Shown piece after piece: positions 17,316 to 25,159 of a stretch of DNA of 50,246 bases; positions within the stretch are counted from its first letter, which is position 1, and every line of letters starts with the position of its first letter. The stretch covers positions 1-50,246 of the forward strand of contig DUQM01000090.1 in NCBI GenBank assembly GCA_012837825.1. The letters run 5' to 3'. The DNA is from Actinomycetota bacterium. Its GTDB lineage: Bacteria; Actinomycetota; Humimicrobiia; Humimicrobiales; Humimicrobiaceae. The notes beneath the pieces were generated by a model. The model was not told where the DNA came from. It did no database searches and saw only the letters and a program-made list of their open reading frames with translations. A program made the translations under genes and the position numbers.

Positions 17316-18656
17316 ATGAATAAAACAAAAGATGAAATTGAAGAAATAAAAGATACTGACAGGAACTGGAAGGCCGGTCCTGATGAACTGTTAAATGTTG
17401 AGGGCAAAAGATGCCTGATGGTTCTTCACAGATTCTGGCCATTCCTTGGCGGTTCAGAAAAGCAGTTTTTAAAATGGGCCCGGGTTCTTGACGATAAAAA
17501 ATGCAGGGTAAAGGTATTTACCACAAATGTCTGGGATAATGATTATTTTTATTTTCCGGAAAAAAGATATATTAAAGAAACCTCTGCAAAAATAGGAAAT
17601 AATATAAAAATAAAAAGGTTTAAGGTCTGTCATCTTCCGAGAAGGAATGCCATGCTTTCTTTTCTGGAGAGGTTCCCGTCAAAGACTCTGAAATTTTTAA
17701 TCGGAAAGCCTTATATATTTCTGCCGGGTTATTATTTTTATATGTTTATGAGCGCCCTGTTTCTGCCTAAAAAATTTGACTTTATAATAGCCGGGGTCTT
17801 TCCGCATTATTACCTGATATATCCGGCAATGTTTTATGCAAAAGTCAAGGGCATACCTTTTATCATGAGCCCGCTCATACATTTCGGTCAGCCCAATGAT
17901 GAGGAGAATTTTGAGCTTTTTCTTAATGAAAAATCAAAATATCTTTTAAGAAGGAGTGATTACATTCTGACTATTACTGATGACGAAAGAGAGAAGCTTG
18001 TCTTACTGGGGATTGCCGGAACAAAAATAAAGGTCAGCGGAGTCGGCATTGAAAAAAATGATGAGAGTCTTGAAGGCAATGGAGCAAGATTCAGGAAAAA
18101 ATATAATATCACCGGCCCTTATGTTTTGCAGATATCGACACAGACTCATGATAAAGGCTCTCATCATGCTGTTGAAGCTCTAAAGGTTTTGTGGCGCAGG
18201 GGAGTAAAAGTAAAACTTGTCTTAATAGGGCAGATCCTTAAGGAATTTGAAGAGTATCTTATAAGACAGAAATCGGAAGTATTTGAGAACACAATAATCT
18301 TAAGCTATGCGAGCGAACAGGATAAAAATGATGCAATTGATGGCTGTGATGTATTTTTAATGCCCTCAAAATCTGATTCTTTCGGTCTGGTATATCTGGA
18401 GGCATGGCTGCATAAAAAACCTGTAATAGCGGCTTACTGCAGCGGAGTCACCGGAGTAATAGATGAAGGAATAAACGGATTTTTTGTACCTTTCGGTGAT
18501 TATGAAATGATTGCAGGATATATTTATAAATTAATTAATGACAAAGAACTTTCAATGAAGATGGGCGAAGAAGGATTCAGGAAAGTAGTTAATAATTATT
18601 TATGGGAAAAGCGTCTGAAAAATTTTATAAAACTTATTGAAAATCTTAAATTATAA
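17316..18656 (+). CDS. GT4-family glycosyltransferase
   Basis: This is a GT-B retaining glycosyltransferase. A charged N-terminal extension of about 30 residues precedes CLMVLHRFWPFLGGSEKQF, the nucleotide-fold start with its glycine-rich loop. The C-terminal donor domain contains the E-x7-E-type signature region in FLMPSKSDSFGLVYLEAW, followed by KPVIAAYCSGVTGVIDEG and NGFFVPFGD. Length (446) is slightly above average because of the extension. It ends three bases before the next gene's ATG, so it is almost certainly co-translated with it. Family membership is clear and substrate unknown. Confidence 0.88.
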   Translation: MNKTKDEIEEIKDTDRNWKAGPDELLNVEGKRCLMVLHRFWPFLGGSEKQFLKWARVLDDKKCRVKVFTTNVWDNDYFYFPEKRYIKETSAKIGNNIKIKRFKVCHLPRRNAMLSFLERFPSKTLKFLIGKPYIFLPGYYFYMFMSALFLPKKFDFIIAGVFPHYYLIYPAMFYAKVKGIPFIMSPLIHFGQPNDEENFELFLNEKSKYLLRRSDYILTITDDEREKLVLLGIAGTKIKVSGVGIEKNDESLEGNGARFRKKYNITGPYVLQISTQTHDKGSHHAVEALKVLWRRGVKVKLVLIGQILKEFEEYLIRQKSEVFENTIILSYASEQDKNDAIDGCDVFLMPSKSDSFGLVYLEAWLHKKPVIAAYCSGVTGVIDEGINGFFVPFGDYEMIAGYIYKLINDKELSMKMGEEGFRKVVNNYLWEKRLKNFIKLIENLKL

Positions 18657-18659
18657 ATT

Positions 18660-19853
18660 ATGAAAATCGGGATAGACATTTCAAGATATATAGATAAATC
18701 CGGTGGTGTCGGAATCTATGCTGCAAATCTTATGAATTTTTTACTGAAGCTTGATTCTGATAATGAATATCTCGGGTATACATTTTTTTATGATTGTTTT
18801 CCTGATGGATGGAACAGTGAAAAAGAGGCAGGCATTTTTGCAGACTATTACAGAAGCCCTAATATTTATACAAATTTTAAAATAAATGCTCTTAACCGGC
18901 AGACAGGAAAACTTAAAAAATTATGGCAGAAATCCAGTATTGAAAAACATGAGGCTATTCTGGGAAACCCTGATGTTATTCATTCAACGGCATATATGGT
19001 TCCGGAGCTGCTTAATGCAAAACTGGTAGTGACCATTCATGATTTAAGTTTTCTTTTGTTTCCTGATCTGCATACTGAAGAAAACAGGAAGCTGCTGATG
19101 CAGAATCTTATATATGTTAATTCAAGACCTGACATGGTTATCTGTGATAGTGAACAGACCAAAATAGACCTTATAAAATTTTTTCATGTTCCGGAAGAAC
19201 GTATAGAGGTAATTTATCTTGGCGTAGACCATATTTTCAGCAGTCCTGTGGTTGAGGAAAACAGGCGGAAAGTCCTGGAAAAATATAAAATAGACGGTCT
19301 TGACTATCTTCTCAGTGTTTCCTCCATTGAGCCCAGAAAAAATTTCGAAAGAATAATAAATGTTTTTTCAGAAATAATAAAAAAAGAAGAATTCAGCAAG
19401 ATGTATCTTGTATGCGCGGGAGGAGCAGGGTGGAAAAATGAAAAGATATATGAACTTGTAAAGAAAAACAAAGTGGAGGAAAAAGTAAAATTCATAGGTT
19501 TTGTAGACGAAAAGGATCTTCCGTCTATCTATAGCGGTGCCAGATTATTCTTATATCCTTCGCTTTATGAAGGGTTCGGCCTTCCTGTGCTTGAAGCTAT
19601 GTCTTCAAGAGTTCCGGTCATTACATCAAACATATCCTCTCTTCCGGAAGTAGCAGGAGATGCCGCGGTAATGATAAATCCTTATAATAAGAAAGATATT
19701 TACAATGCCGTCGTAAATGTTCTGAGTAATGAAAACTTAAGAAAGCAGCTTGTTGCAGAAGGCACACAGAGGGCAAATCTTTTCACATGGGAAAGTACGG
19801 CACAGAAAACTCTTGAAGTCTACTATAAAGTTTTTGAGAATGATAAGATTTAA
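18660..19853 (+). CDS. GT4-family glycosyltransferase (mannosyltransferase-like)
   Basis: This is a second GT-B retaining enzyme in tandem. It opens with MKIGIDISRYIDKSGGVGIY, the typical start of the WbpY/MtfB-like GT4 group. It also has VVTIHDLSFLLFP, SSIEPRKNFERII (donor-site region), and the E-x7-E motif in YEGFGLPVLEAMSSRVPVITS. It resembles the - strand glycosyltransferase at 48898-50058 in the N-terminal signature and in the EGFG(L/F)PVLEAMS block, so the two are likely paralogs. There is no separate ribosome site; the ATG follows the previous stop by three bases. Confidence 0.9.
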   Translation: MKIGIDISRYIDKSGGVGIYAANLMNFLLKLDSDNEYLGYTFFYDCFPDGWNSEKEAGIFADYYRSPNIYTNFKINALNRQTGKLKKLWQKSSIEKHEAILGNPDVIHSTAYMVPELLNAKLVVTIHDLSFLLFPDLHTEENRKLLMQNLIYVNSRPDMVICDSEQTKIDLIKFFHVPEERIEVIYLGVDHIFSSPVVEENRRKVLEKYKIDGLDYLLSVSSIEPRKNFERIINVFSEIIKKEEFSKMYLVCAGGAGWKNEKIYELVKKNKVEEKVKFIGFVDEKDLPSIYSGARLFLYPSLYEGFGLPVLEAMSSRVPVITSNISSLPEVAGDAAVMINPYNKKDIYNAVVNVLSNENLRKQLVAEGTQRANLFTWESTAQKTLEVYYKVFENDKI

Positions 19854-19970
19854 AAATTAAAAAAATATTTAAATAGTTTGAATAATAAAATATTATAATA
19901 CTATATACGGCCTGTTTTACCGGGGTCTTTGTTTTAATGATAATATGGTTTTTATGCGGAAGGAATAAAT

Positions 19971-20837
19971 TTGAAAATAGCCTTGATTGGTTCAAACGGT
20001 CAGATAGGTACTGATATCCTGAAATATTTCACGGAAGAAAAAGAAGAGGTAATCGGTCTTACACAGGATGATATTGATGTCTGTTATCCTGAAAAATGCG
20101 AAAACGTGCTTTTTAAAATTAAACCGGATATTATCATTAATACCGCTGCTTTTCACGTTGTTGATTTGTGCGAGGATGAAACTGCTGCTGCTTTTGCGGT
20201 AAATGCAGAAGGAGTAAGAAATCTCTGCAGAATCTGTGCAGGACTTGATATTCCTCTTGTTCATTTCAGTACCGATTTTGTATTTGGTGCCGATAAAGAA
20301 AGAAAAATTCCTTATGTGGAGACTGATTGCCCCGGGCCGATAAGCATGTATGGCATTTCAAAACTTGCAGGCGAGCTTATCATAAAATATATGCTTGAGA
20401 AGTATTACCTTTTAAGGGTCTGCGGTTTGTATGGATATGCCGGAAGCCTGGGCAAGGGAAGCAATTTTGTTGAACTGATGCTTAAGCTTGCAAAAGAAGG
20501 TCATGAAATAAAAGTAGTAGATGATCAGATAACAACACCGACAAGCACCAAGGATGTGACTGAAAAACTCTATGAGCTTATTAAAACAGGAAGATTTGGG
20601 ACTTATCATATGACCAATTCAGGGCAATGCTCATGGTACGAATTTGCTCTTGAGATATTCAGGCTTGCAGGGCTGTCCCCTAAAATAATTCCTATCTCCA
20701 GTATGGAATTAGGAGCGAAAGCAAAAAGACCTTTTTATTCGGTTCTTGATAATATGATGCTGAGATCTACAGGTCTGGAAGATATGAGAGACTGGAAAGA
20801 AGCGCTTAAGGATTATATCGACGGAAGACCAATTTAA
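19971..20837 (+). CDS. rfbD: dTDP-4-dehydrorhamnose reductase-like SDR (RmlD family)
   Basis: This is a predicted NAD(P)H-dependent reductase of the RmlD/RfbD family, which makes dTDP-L-rhamnose from its 4-keto precursor. The N-terminal Rossmann motif is GSNGQIG. NTAAFHVVDLCEDE matches the family 'NAAAYT.VD.aE' block, STDFVFG the STDYVFDG block, and YGISKLAGE carries the catalytic Tyr-x3-Lys. Length (288) is normal. The start is TTG, chosen because GGAAGGA lies six bases upstream. No rmlA, rmlB or rmlC is present here. It ends 30 bp before L-rhamnose isomerase, so a role in free sugar metabolism cannot be excluded. The family is firm; the gene symbol is provisional. Confidence 0.8.
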   Translation: MKIALIGSNGQIGTDILKYFTEEKEEVIGLTQDDIDVCYPEKCENVLFKIKPDIIINTAAFHVVDLCEDETAAAFAVNAEGVRNLCRICAGLDIPLVHFSTDFVFGADKERKIPYVETDCPGPISMYGISKLAGELIIKYMLEKYYLLRVCGLYGYAGSLGKGSNFVELMLKLAKEGHEIKVVDDQITTPTSTKDVTEKLYELIKTGRFGTYHMTNSGQCSWYEFALEIFRLAGLSPKIIPISSMELGAKAKRPFYSVLDNMMLRSTGLEDMRDWKEALKDYIDGRPI

Positions 20838-20867
20838 AAATTTTAAATAATTTAAAGGGTAGGAAAA

Positions 20868-22124
20868 ATGAACAATAACTACATATCTGCCAGACAGAAA
20901 TATGCAGAATTCGGCATAGATACCGATAAAGTCATAGAGAAAATCAGCGAAATACCGCTATCTATCCATTCCTGGCAGCTTGATGATGTCATTGGTTTTG
21001 AGTCAGATGTTTTTTCGAAACCAAGCGGAGGGATAATGTCCATCGGCGATTATCCCGGAAGAGCATCTAATATAGAGCAATACTGGAAAGATTTGGAAAA
21101 AGTTTTATCACTTGTTCCGGGAAACAAAAAAAAGATAAGCATTCAGTCAACAGAAGGAGATTATAAGGGCAAGCTTAAAAACAGAAACGATATGTCAAAA
21201 GAGCATTTTGTTTCATGGATTGACTGGGCAAAAGAGAACAAAGTCGGCATTGATTTAAGCCCTGCTTTTTACTCTCACGAAAATGTAAAGGAAGGATATA
21301 CGATTGCTTCCAAAGACAAGGCAGTAAGGGAATTCTGGATAGAATATGAAAAAAGAAACAGGGAGATTGCTAATTTTATTGGCAAAAGTCTTAAATGCGC
21401 TTCAATATGCAATTTCTGGATTCCGGATGGCTCAAAAGATATTACGCCATCAAGATTTGACCACAGGATGATACTCAAGGAAGCTCTGGACGAGATCTAT
21501 GCAATAAAATATCCGAAGAAAAATCTTATCGATACTCTTGAATGCAAGGTTTTTGGAATAGGCTTTGAATTTTACAATACCGGTTCGCTTGAATTTTATA
21601 TTTCTTATGCAGTCAGAAATAATCTTGGATTTACATTTGATACAGGACATTTTCACCCTACGGAGGAAGTTTCAAATAAAATATCATCCGTCCTTCCTTT
21701 TCTGGATGATATAGTCCTACATCTTTCAAGAGGTCTGCACTGGGACAGTGATCATGTCACAGTGCTTACAGATGAGATTGTTGCAATAATGCAGGAGATT
21801 GTCAGGGCAGATGCTTTCGACAAAGTCCATATAGGGACGGATTATTTTGATGCCACCATGAACAGAGTCGGAGCCCTTGCTCTTGGCGCCAGAGCTGCCC
21901 AGAAAGCCCTTTTAATAGCGATGCTTGAACCTTTTGAGATTTTGAAGGAGTATGAAGAAGACAATAATTATTTTGCAAGACTTGCTCTTTTGGAAGATCT
22001 TAAAACAATGCCTTACGGCGATGTGTGGCAGCAGTATTGTGAAAAAAGCAATGTTCCCGGTGATGGAGACTGGGTAAAGGAAGCCCTTGCTTATGAGAAA
22101 GCAGTATTGCTAAAAAGGAAATAA
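20868..22124 (+). CDS. rhaA: L-rhamnose isomerase (RhaA)
   Basis: It converts L-rhamnose to L-rhamnulose in the cytoplasm, the first step of isomerase-type rhamnose catabolism. The protein aligns along its whole length (418 residues; E. coli RhaA is about 419) with the RhaA family. Matching blocks include SIHSWQLDDVIGFE, GGIMSIGDYPGRA, NFWIPDGSKDIT, ECKVFGIGFEFY, and the metal-site segments FDTGHFHPTE, HLSRGLHWDSDHV and HIGTDYFDA. A ribosome site lies before the ATG. It directly follows the RmlD-like gene on the same strand. A kinase and an aldolase that could complete the path lie at 25854 and 27444. Confidence 0.95.
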   Translation: MNNNYISARQKYAEFGIDTDKVIEKISEIPLSIHSWQLDDVIGFESDVFSKPSGGIMSIGDYPGRASNIEQYWKDLEKVLSLVPGNKKKISIQSTEGDYKGKLKNRNDMSKEHFVSWIDWAKENKVGIDLSPAFYSHENVKEGYTIASKDKAVREFWIEYEKRNREIANFIGKSLKCASICNFWIPDGSKDITPSRFDHRMILKEALDEIYAIKYPKKNLIDTLECKVFGIGFEFYNTGSLEFYISYAVRNNLGFTFDTGHFHPTEEVSNKISSVLPFLDDIVLHLSRGLHWDSDHVTVLTDEIVAIMQEIVRADAFDKVHIGTDYFDATMNRVGALALGARAAQKALLIAMLEPFEILKEYEEDNNYFARLALLEDLKTMPYGDVWQQYCEKSNVPGDGDWVKEALAYEKAVLLKRK

Positions 22125-22270
22125 GGGTTATTTCTATCTCGTATCATAAAAATTCTTATCTTAAGAAAATCTATCATAAAAACAAGAGCGGGGCTTGAAG
22201 AAAAAGGAAAATAGTATCAGATACTGACAATAATAAATTTTGGTTAAGGTTAATAAAGATAATCTGTGAA

Positions 22271-22376
22271 CTGATTAAATATTATAAAAAGCGAACTGAT
22301 TAAATAATTATGAAAAAAACTTGATTAAATATTATAAAAAGCGAACTGATTAAATATTATGAAAAATAACTTGATT
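22271..22376 (+). repeat. Five TGATTA repeats at exact 25-bp spacing, with 50-bp higher-order duplication
   Basis: TGATTA begins at 22272, 22297, 22322, 22347 and 22372, each exactly 25 bp apart. The first four lie in a longer (C/T)TGATTAAATA unit followed by TATAAAAAGC or ATGAAAAA. The 50 bp from 22271 and the 50 bp from 22321 are nearly identical, so the array probably grew by a 50-bp duplication. The last copy overlaps the -35 element of the downstream promoter. Confidence 0.85.
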
Positions 22377-22399
22377 AATTAATATCGATAACCTATAAT
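22371..22399 (+). promoter_or_regulatory. Sigma-70-type promoter for the flavoprotein/Fe-S operon
   Basis: TTGATT (22371-22376), a 17-bp spacer and a perfect TATAAT (22394-22399). Transcription would begin near 22406, which places the terminator element at 22413-22469 right at the 5' end of the message. Confidence 0.7.
22379..22394. promoter_or_regulatory. LacI-family operator candidate inside the promoter spacer
   Basis: TTAATATCGATAACCT is centred on CG at 22386-22387 and lies between the -35 and -10 elements. It matches the operator candidate at 30982-30997 in 12 of 16 positions, and both resemble the cre/LacI-type pattern with a central CG. A LacI-family gene lies at 35736. Binding is inferred. 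Confidence 0.45.
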
Positions 22400-22412
22400 A
22401 AAAAAAGCACAT

Positions 22413-22469
22413 AGTTGGTAGAGATATAGAATCCAATAAAGCTTTAATGTTTTGTTGGGTTCTTTTTTT
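22413..22469 (+). promoter_or_regulatory. 5'-leader transcription attenuator, copy 1
   Basis: The block AGTTGGTAGAGA starts at 22413. It runs into GAATCCAATAAA (22429-22440), which pairs with TTTGTTGGGTTC (22451-22462) in an uninterrupted 12-bp stem with two G-U pairs, a 10-nt loop and seven T residues (22463-22469). This is a full intrinsic terminator only about 25 nt after the predicted transcript start and about 90-100 bp before the flavoprotein gene. GTTGG (22414-22418) can instead pair with CCAAT (22433-22437), which would break the terminator. A 27-nt stretch (22413-22439) recurs at 36824-36850 with 23 identities. Confidence 0.8.
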
Positions 22470-22576
22470 ATGCCTTTGGCAGTCATTTCCAGGTTTTTCT
22501 GTTAAAGGCATTAAAACCGGATATTGAAGCTAGCTGTCTGATTAAATTATTTATTTATATGAAAAGGATGATTTTT

Positions 22577-23968
22577 TTGGATAAAAAACTGGCAGAATTG
22601 ATTGGAAAAGATAAAGTAAGCACAGACATAGGTGACAGGCTTTGTTTTTCAAAAGACGTCACCCCTTTATGTTATAAATGGATAGATCTTTATAAATTAC
22701 CCCCTTATGTAAGTGATATTATTGCAAGTCCTGAAACCACTGAAGATGTAATAAAAATAGTAAATTTTGCAAGGGAAAATAATAAAAAGCTATTTATTTA
22801 TGGAGGCGGTTCCGGTGTTGTCGGAGGAGTGATTCCTACGGAAAGCGGTATCACATTGGATATGACAAGGATGTCCGGAATAATAAATTTGGATGAAGAA
22901 TCTCTTACAGTGGAAGTCCAGTCCGGAATAATAGGTCAGAATCTGGAAGATTTTTTAAATAAAAAAAATTATACTCTGAGACATTTTCCGCAATCTATAC
23001 GCTCAGCTTCTGTTGGCGGCTTGATTGCGACAAAATCCACCGGACAGTTTTCAACAAAATATGGAGGAATAGAAAACTATGTAGTTGGCCTGGAAGCGGT
23101 TCTGCCTGATGGTTCTTTACTGAATACGGGAGATAAGCCCAGAAGTTCAACCGGCCCGGATATCAATAATTTTTTCATAGGTTCAGAGGGAGTATTCGGG
23201 GTAATTACAAAAGCGATTCTGAAAATCTACAAAATGCCCGAAGAGGTAAAATACCACTGCTTTATTTACAGCGATATTTTCCGAGCCCTGGACTCAATAA
23301 GAGAAATTATGCAGTCGGGCATCAAGCCTCCGGTAATCAGGCTGTATAATAGTGAGGAATCCCGCCTGAAATTTGAAAAACTTGGTTTTGACTATGACGG
23401 ATGCCTGCTCATATTATGTTTTGAGGGTAAAAAAGAATTAGTAGAAGCAGAATCTTCAGTTGCCAAAAAAATCTGTTCCGGAATGCATGCTCGTGATATC
23501 GGAGAAGAACTTGGAAAGATTTGGTTTGAAAACAGATTTGACACAAGACACATACTGGAAAAAGAGGAAGAATATGGAGGGATGTCAGATGCAATTGAGC
23601 TTGCTGCTTCGTGGAGCAAGATCAAGAAACTTTATACTGAAGTTGAAGAATACTTTAAAAAGAGAAATATAACACTGGCTTCTCATTTTTCGCATGTTTA
23701 TACAAGCGGTGTCTCTGTTTATAATATTTTCTATCTTAATGCCGGAGATGAAAAAGAAGCAATTGATAGATTTTACCAGATCTGGGATGATGTAATGGAA
23801 ATTGCCCTGAAAAATGAGGCAACCATAAGTCATCATCACGGAATAGGAATCATAAAAAAAACCAGGCTGAAGCAGGAACTTGGCAAAGGGATGGAATTAA
23901 TTAAAAAGCTTAAGGATAATCTGGATCCTGAAAATATAATAAATCCGGAAAAATTAATAGAAAACTGA
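22577..23968 (+). CDS. FAD-binding oxidoreductase of the alkyl-DHAP synthase/GlcD (VAO) family
   Basis: This is a flavoprotein of the vanillyl-alcohol-oxidase fold. The FAD_binding_4 domain holds YGGGSGVVGG and the GSEGVFGVIT signature. The C-terminal substrate domain ends with ISHHHGIG and a LDPENIINP tail. The SHVY...Y and SHHHGIG blocks resemble alkyldihydroxyacetonephosphate synthase more than glycolate oxidase. Because an Fe-S protein gene follows by 16 bp, it is more likely a dehydrogenase passing electrons to that partner than an ether-lipid synthase. The neighbouring glpP gene makes glycerol 3-phosphate or a DHAP-related compound a plausible substrate (inference). The frame extends to an ATG at 22559 without a ribosome site. 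The TTG at 22577 has AAAAGGA eight bases upstream and I prefer it. Confidence 0.82.
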   Translation: MDKKLAELIGKDKVSTDIGDRLCFSKDVTPLCYKWIDLYKLPPYVSDIIASPETTEDVIKIVNFARENNKKLFIYGGGSGVVGGVIPTESGITLDMTRMSGIINLDEESLTVEVQSGIIGQNLEDFLNKKNYTLRHFPQSIRSASVGGLIATKSTGQFSTKYGGIENYVVGLEAVLPDGSLLNTGDKPRSSTGPDINNFFIGSEGVFGVITKAILKIYKMPEEVKYHCFIYSDIFRALDSIREIMQSGIKPPVIRLYNSEESRLKFEKLGFDYDGCLLILCFEGKKELVEAESSVAKKICSGMHARDIGEELGKIWFENRFDTRHILEKEEEYGGMSDAIELAASWSKIKKLYTEVEEYFKKRNITLASHFSHVYTSGVSVYNIFYLNAGDEKEAIDRFYQIWDDVMEIALKNEATISHHHGIGIIKKTRLKQELGKGMELIKKLKDNLDPENIINPEKLIEN

Positions 23969-23984
23969 CAAACAACAAATTACT

Positions 23985-25082
23985 ATGAATATTGATAAAA
24001 AAACACAAAGACAGTGCATATTCTGCCATAACTTCTGTAAATTTTCCTGTGCCCCCTATATTGCAACGAAAAATCAGAAAGTGATACAGACCCAGAAAAA
24101 TTACCTTGTTTATATGGCTGAAAAAGAGAAAATCAAAGCAAACTCCGGCCTGGGAGAGGCCGCTTACCTCTGCAATGACTGCAGACGCTGTGAAACATAC
24201 TGTGTTTTTGAAAATAAAAAAGTAATCAATAATAACAGGTATTCTAGAAATATCATTTTTAAAGAGAAACTTGCGCCTGATAAAATATATGAAATTTATG
24301 ATAATTTTGCCAGATATGGGAATTTTCTTGGAGAGAAAAAAGAAGCAAAAGAAATAAGAAGTTTTGATAAAGATAAGAAATATGACTACTTTATTTATTT
24401 CGGAGATTATGTGAATTTTCTTGTTCCTGAAATTAAAGAAAGTTTTATAAAAATCCTGACCAGTTTAAATAAAAATTTTGTGTTCTGTGATGACGAGGTT
24501 TCTGACGGGACACTTGCTCTCAGCCTGGGAATGGAAGAACTTGCGCAAAAATTGATGGAAAACAATTTTAAAAAAATAAGCCGGTACAGATTTGATACTA
24601 TTATCTGTCTTGATGCCTATTCCTGCTATGGCTTTAAAAATGATTATAAAGATTATGGCTATAAATTTGATTGCAAAATAATCCATTATACTGAATTTTT
24701 GGAGAACAATATAAGTGATATTAAAATCAAAAAAACAGACACCTCCATAAAATACTTTGATCCCTGCATGCTTTCAAGAGGACTTAAGATAAATGAAAGT
24801 CCGAGAAAAGTACTTGATTTGATTAATTCCGGAAATAATTTTGATCTCATAAATAACAGGAAAGATTCAGAATGTTGCGGCGGACACTTAAGTTTTATTT
24901 TTCCCGATGTTGCTGAAGCTATTTCAGCCAGCTTTTTAAAAGAGCTGGAATCTTATGATGATAAAACAGAGATACTTATAACTGCCTGTCCGCTATGTCT
25001 TAGCAACCTTTCCAAAGTACAAGAATCATCAAGGTTTAAAATATATGATTTGGCAGATTATATCGGCAGAAATATTGATTAA
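23985..25082 (+). CDS. (Fe-S)-binding oxidoreductase with CCG domain (GlcF/GlpC/HdrB-like)
   Basis: This is the predicted electron-accepting partner of the flavoprotein upstream. Two N-terminal cysteine clusters bind [4Fe-4S] centres: C11-x2-C14-x3-C18-x3-C22, which has unusual spacing, and the classical C63-x2-C66-x2-C69-x3-C73. The C-terminal half has a CCG-type domain with FDPCMLSRGLKINESPRKVL, SECCGGHLSF and a final TACPLC, as in GlcF, GlpC and LldE/HdrB proteins. The equivalent first CCG domain is degenerate (LDAYSCYGF). At 365 residues it is slightly short for the group. No ribosome site is evident; it starts 16 bp after the preceding stop. A hairpin with a T run follows. Confidence 0.87.
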   Translation: MNIDKKTQRQCIFCHNFCKFSCAPYIATKNQKVIQTQKNYLVYMAEKEKIKANSGLGEAAYLCNDCRRCETYCVFENKKVINNNRYSRNIIFKEKLAPDKIYEIYDNFARYGNFLGEKKEAKEIRSFDKDKKYDYFIYFGDYVNFLVPEIKESFIKILTSLNKNFVFCDDEVSDGTLALSLGMEELAQKLMENNFKKISRYRFDTIICLDAYSCYGFKNDYKDYGYKFDCKIIHYTEFLENNISDIKIKKTDTSIKYFDPCMLSRGLKINESPRKVLDLINSGNNFDLINNRKDSECCGGHLSFIFPDVAEAISASFLKELESYDDKTEILITACPLCLSNLSKVQESSRFKIYDLADYIGRNID

Positions 25083-25084
25083 GT

Positions 25085-25127
25085 AAGCAGATGGCTTCAA
25101 AATAAAAGTATCTGTTTCTGATTTTTT
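25085..25127 (+). terminator. Probable terminator after the Fe-S protein gene
   Basis: AAGCAGAT (25085-25092) can pair with ATCTGTTT (25110-25117), an 8-bp stem with one G-U pair and a 17-nt loop. A run of six T residues follows at 25122-25127. It lies in the gap before the convergent glpP gene. Confidence 0.45.
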
Positions 25128-25159
25128 GTCTCTGGATAAAGGTTCTTTGAAAATTCATT

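Larger units (their letters stand above)
22125..22558. other. 434-bp regulatory intergenic region between rhaA and the flavoprotein operon
   Basis: There is no coding sequence here. The first 140 bases are AT-rich spacer with a small TTCTTA/TAAGAA inverted repeat near 22151-22165. Then come a 25-bp-period tandem repeat (22271-22376), a promoter with an operator-like palindrome (22371-22399), and a leader terminator element (22413-22469). A last CTGATTAAAT copy lies at 22537. These are described separately. Confidence 0.8.

Noticed and set aside
22271-22376. Regular repeats considered as a CRISPR array
   Set aside because: The period is only 25 bp, spacers are not unique, and no cas genes are present.
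22411-22424. AGTTGGTAGAG resembles the D-arm of a tRNA gene
   Set aside because: No acceptor stem, anticodon arm or GGTTCRA T-arm in proper spacing, and the downstream part folds as a terminator. The same holds for the copy at 36824.
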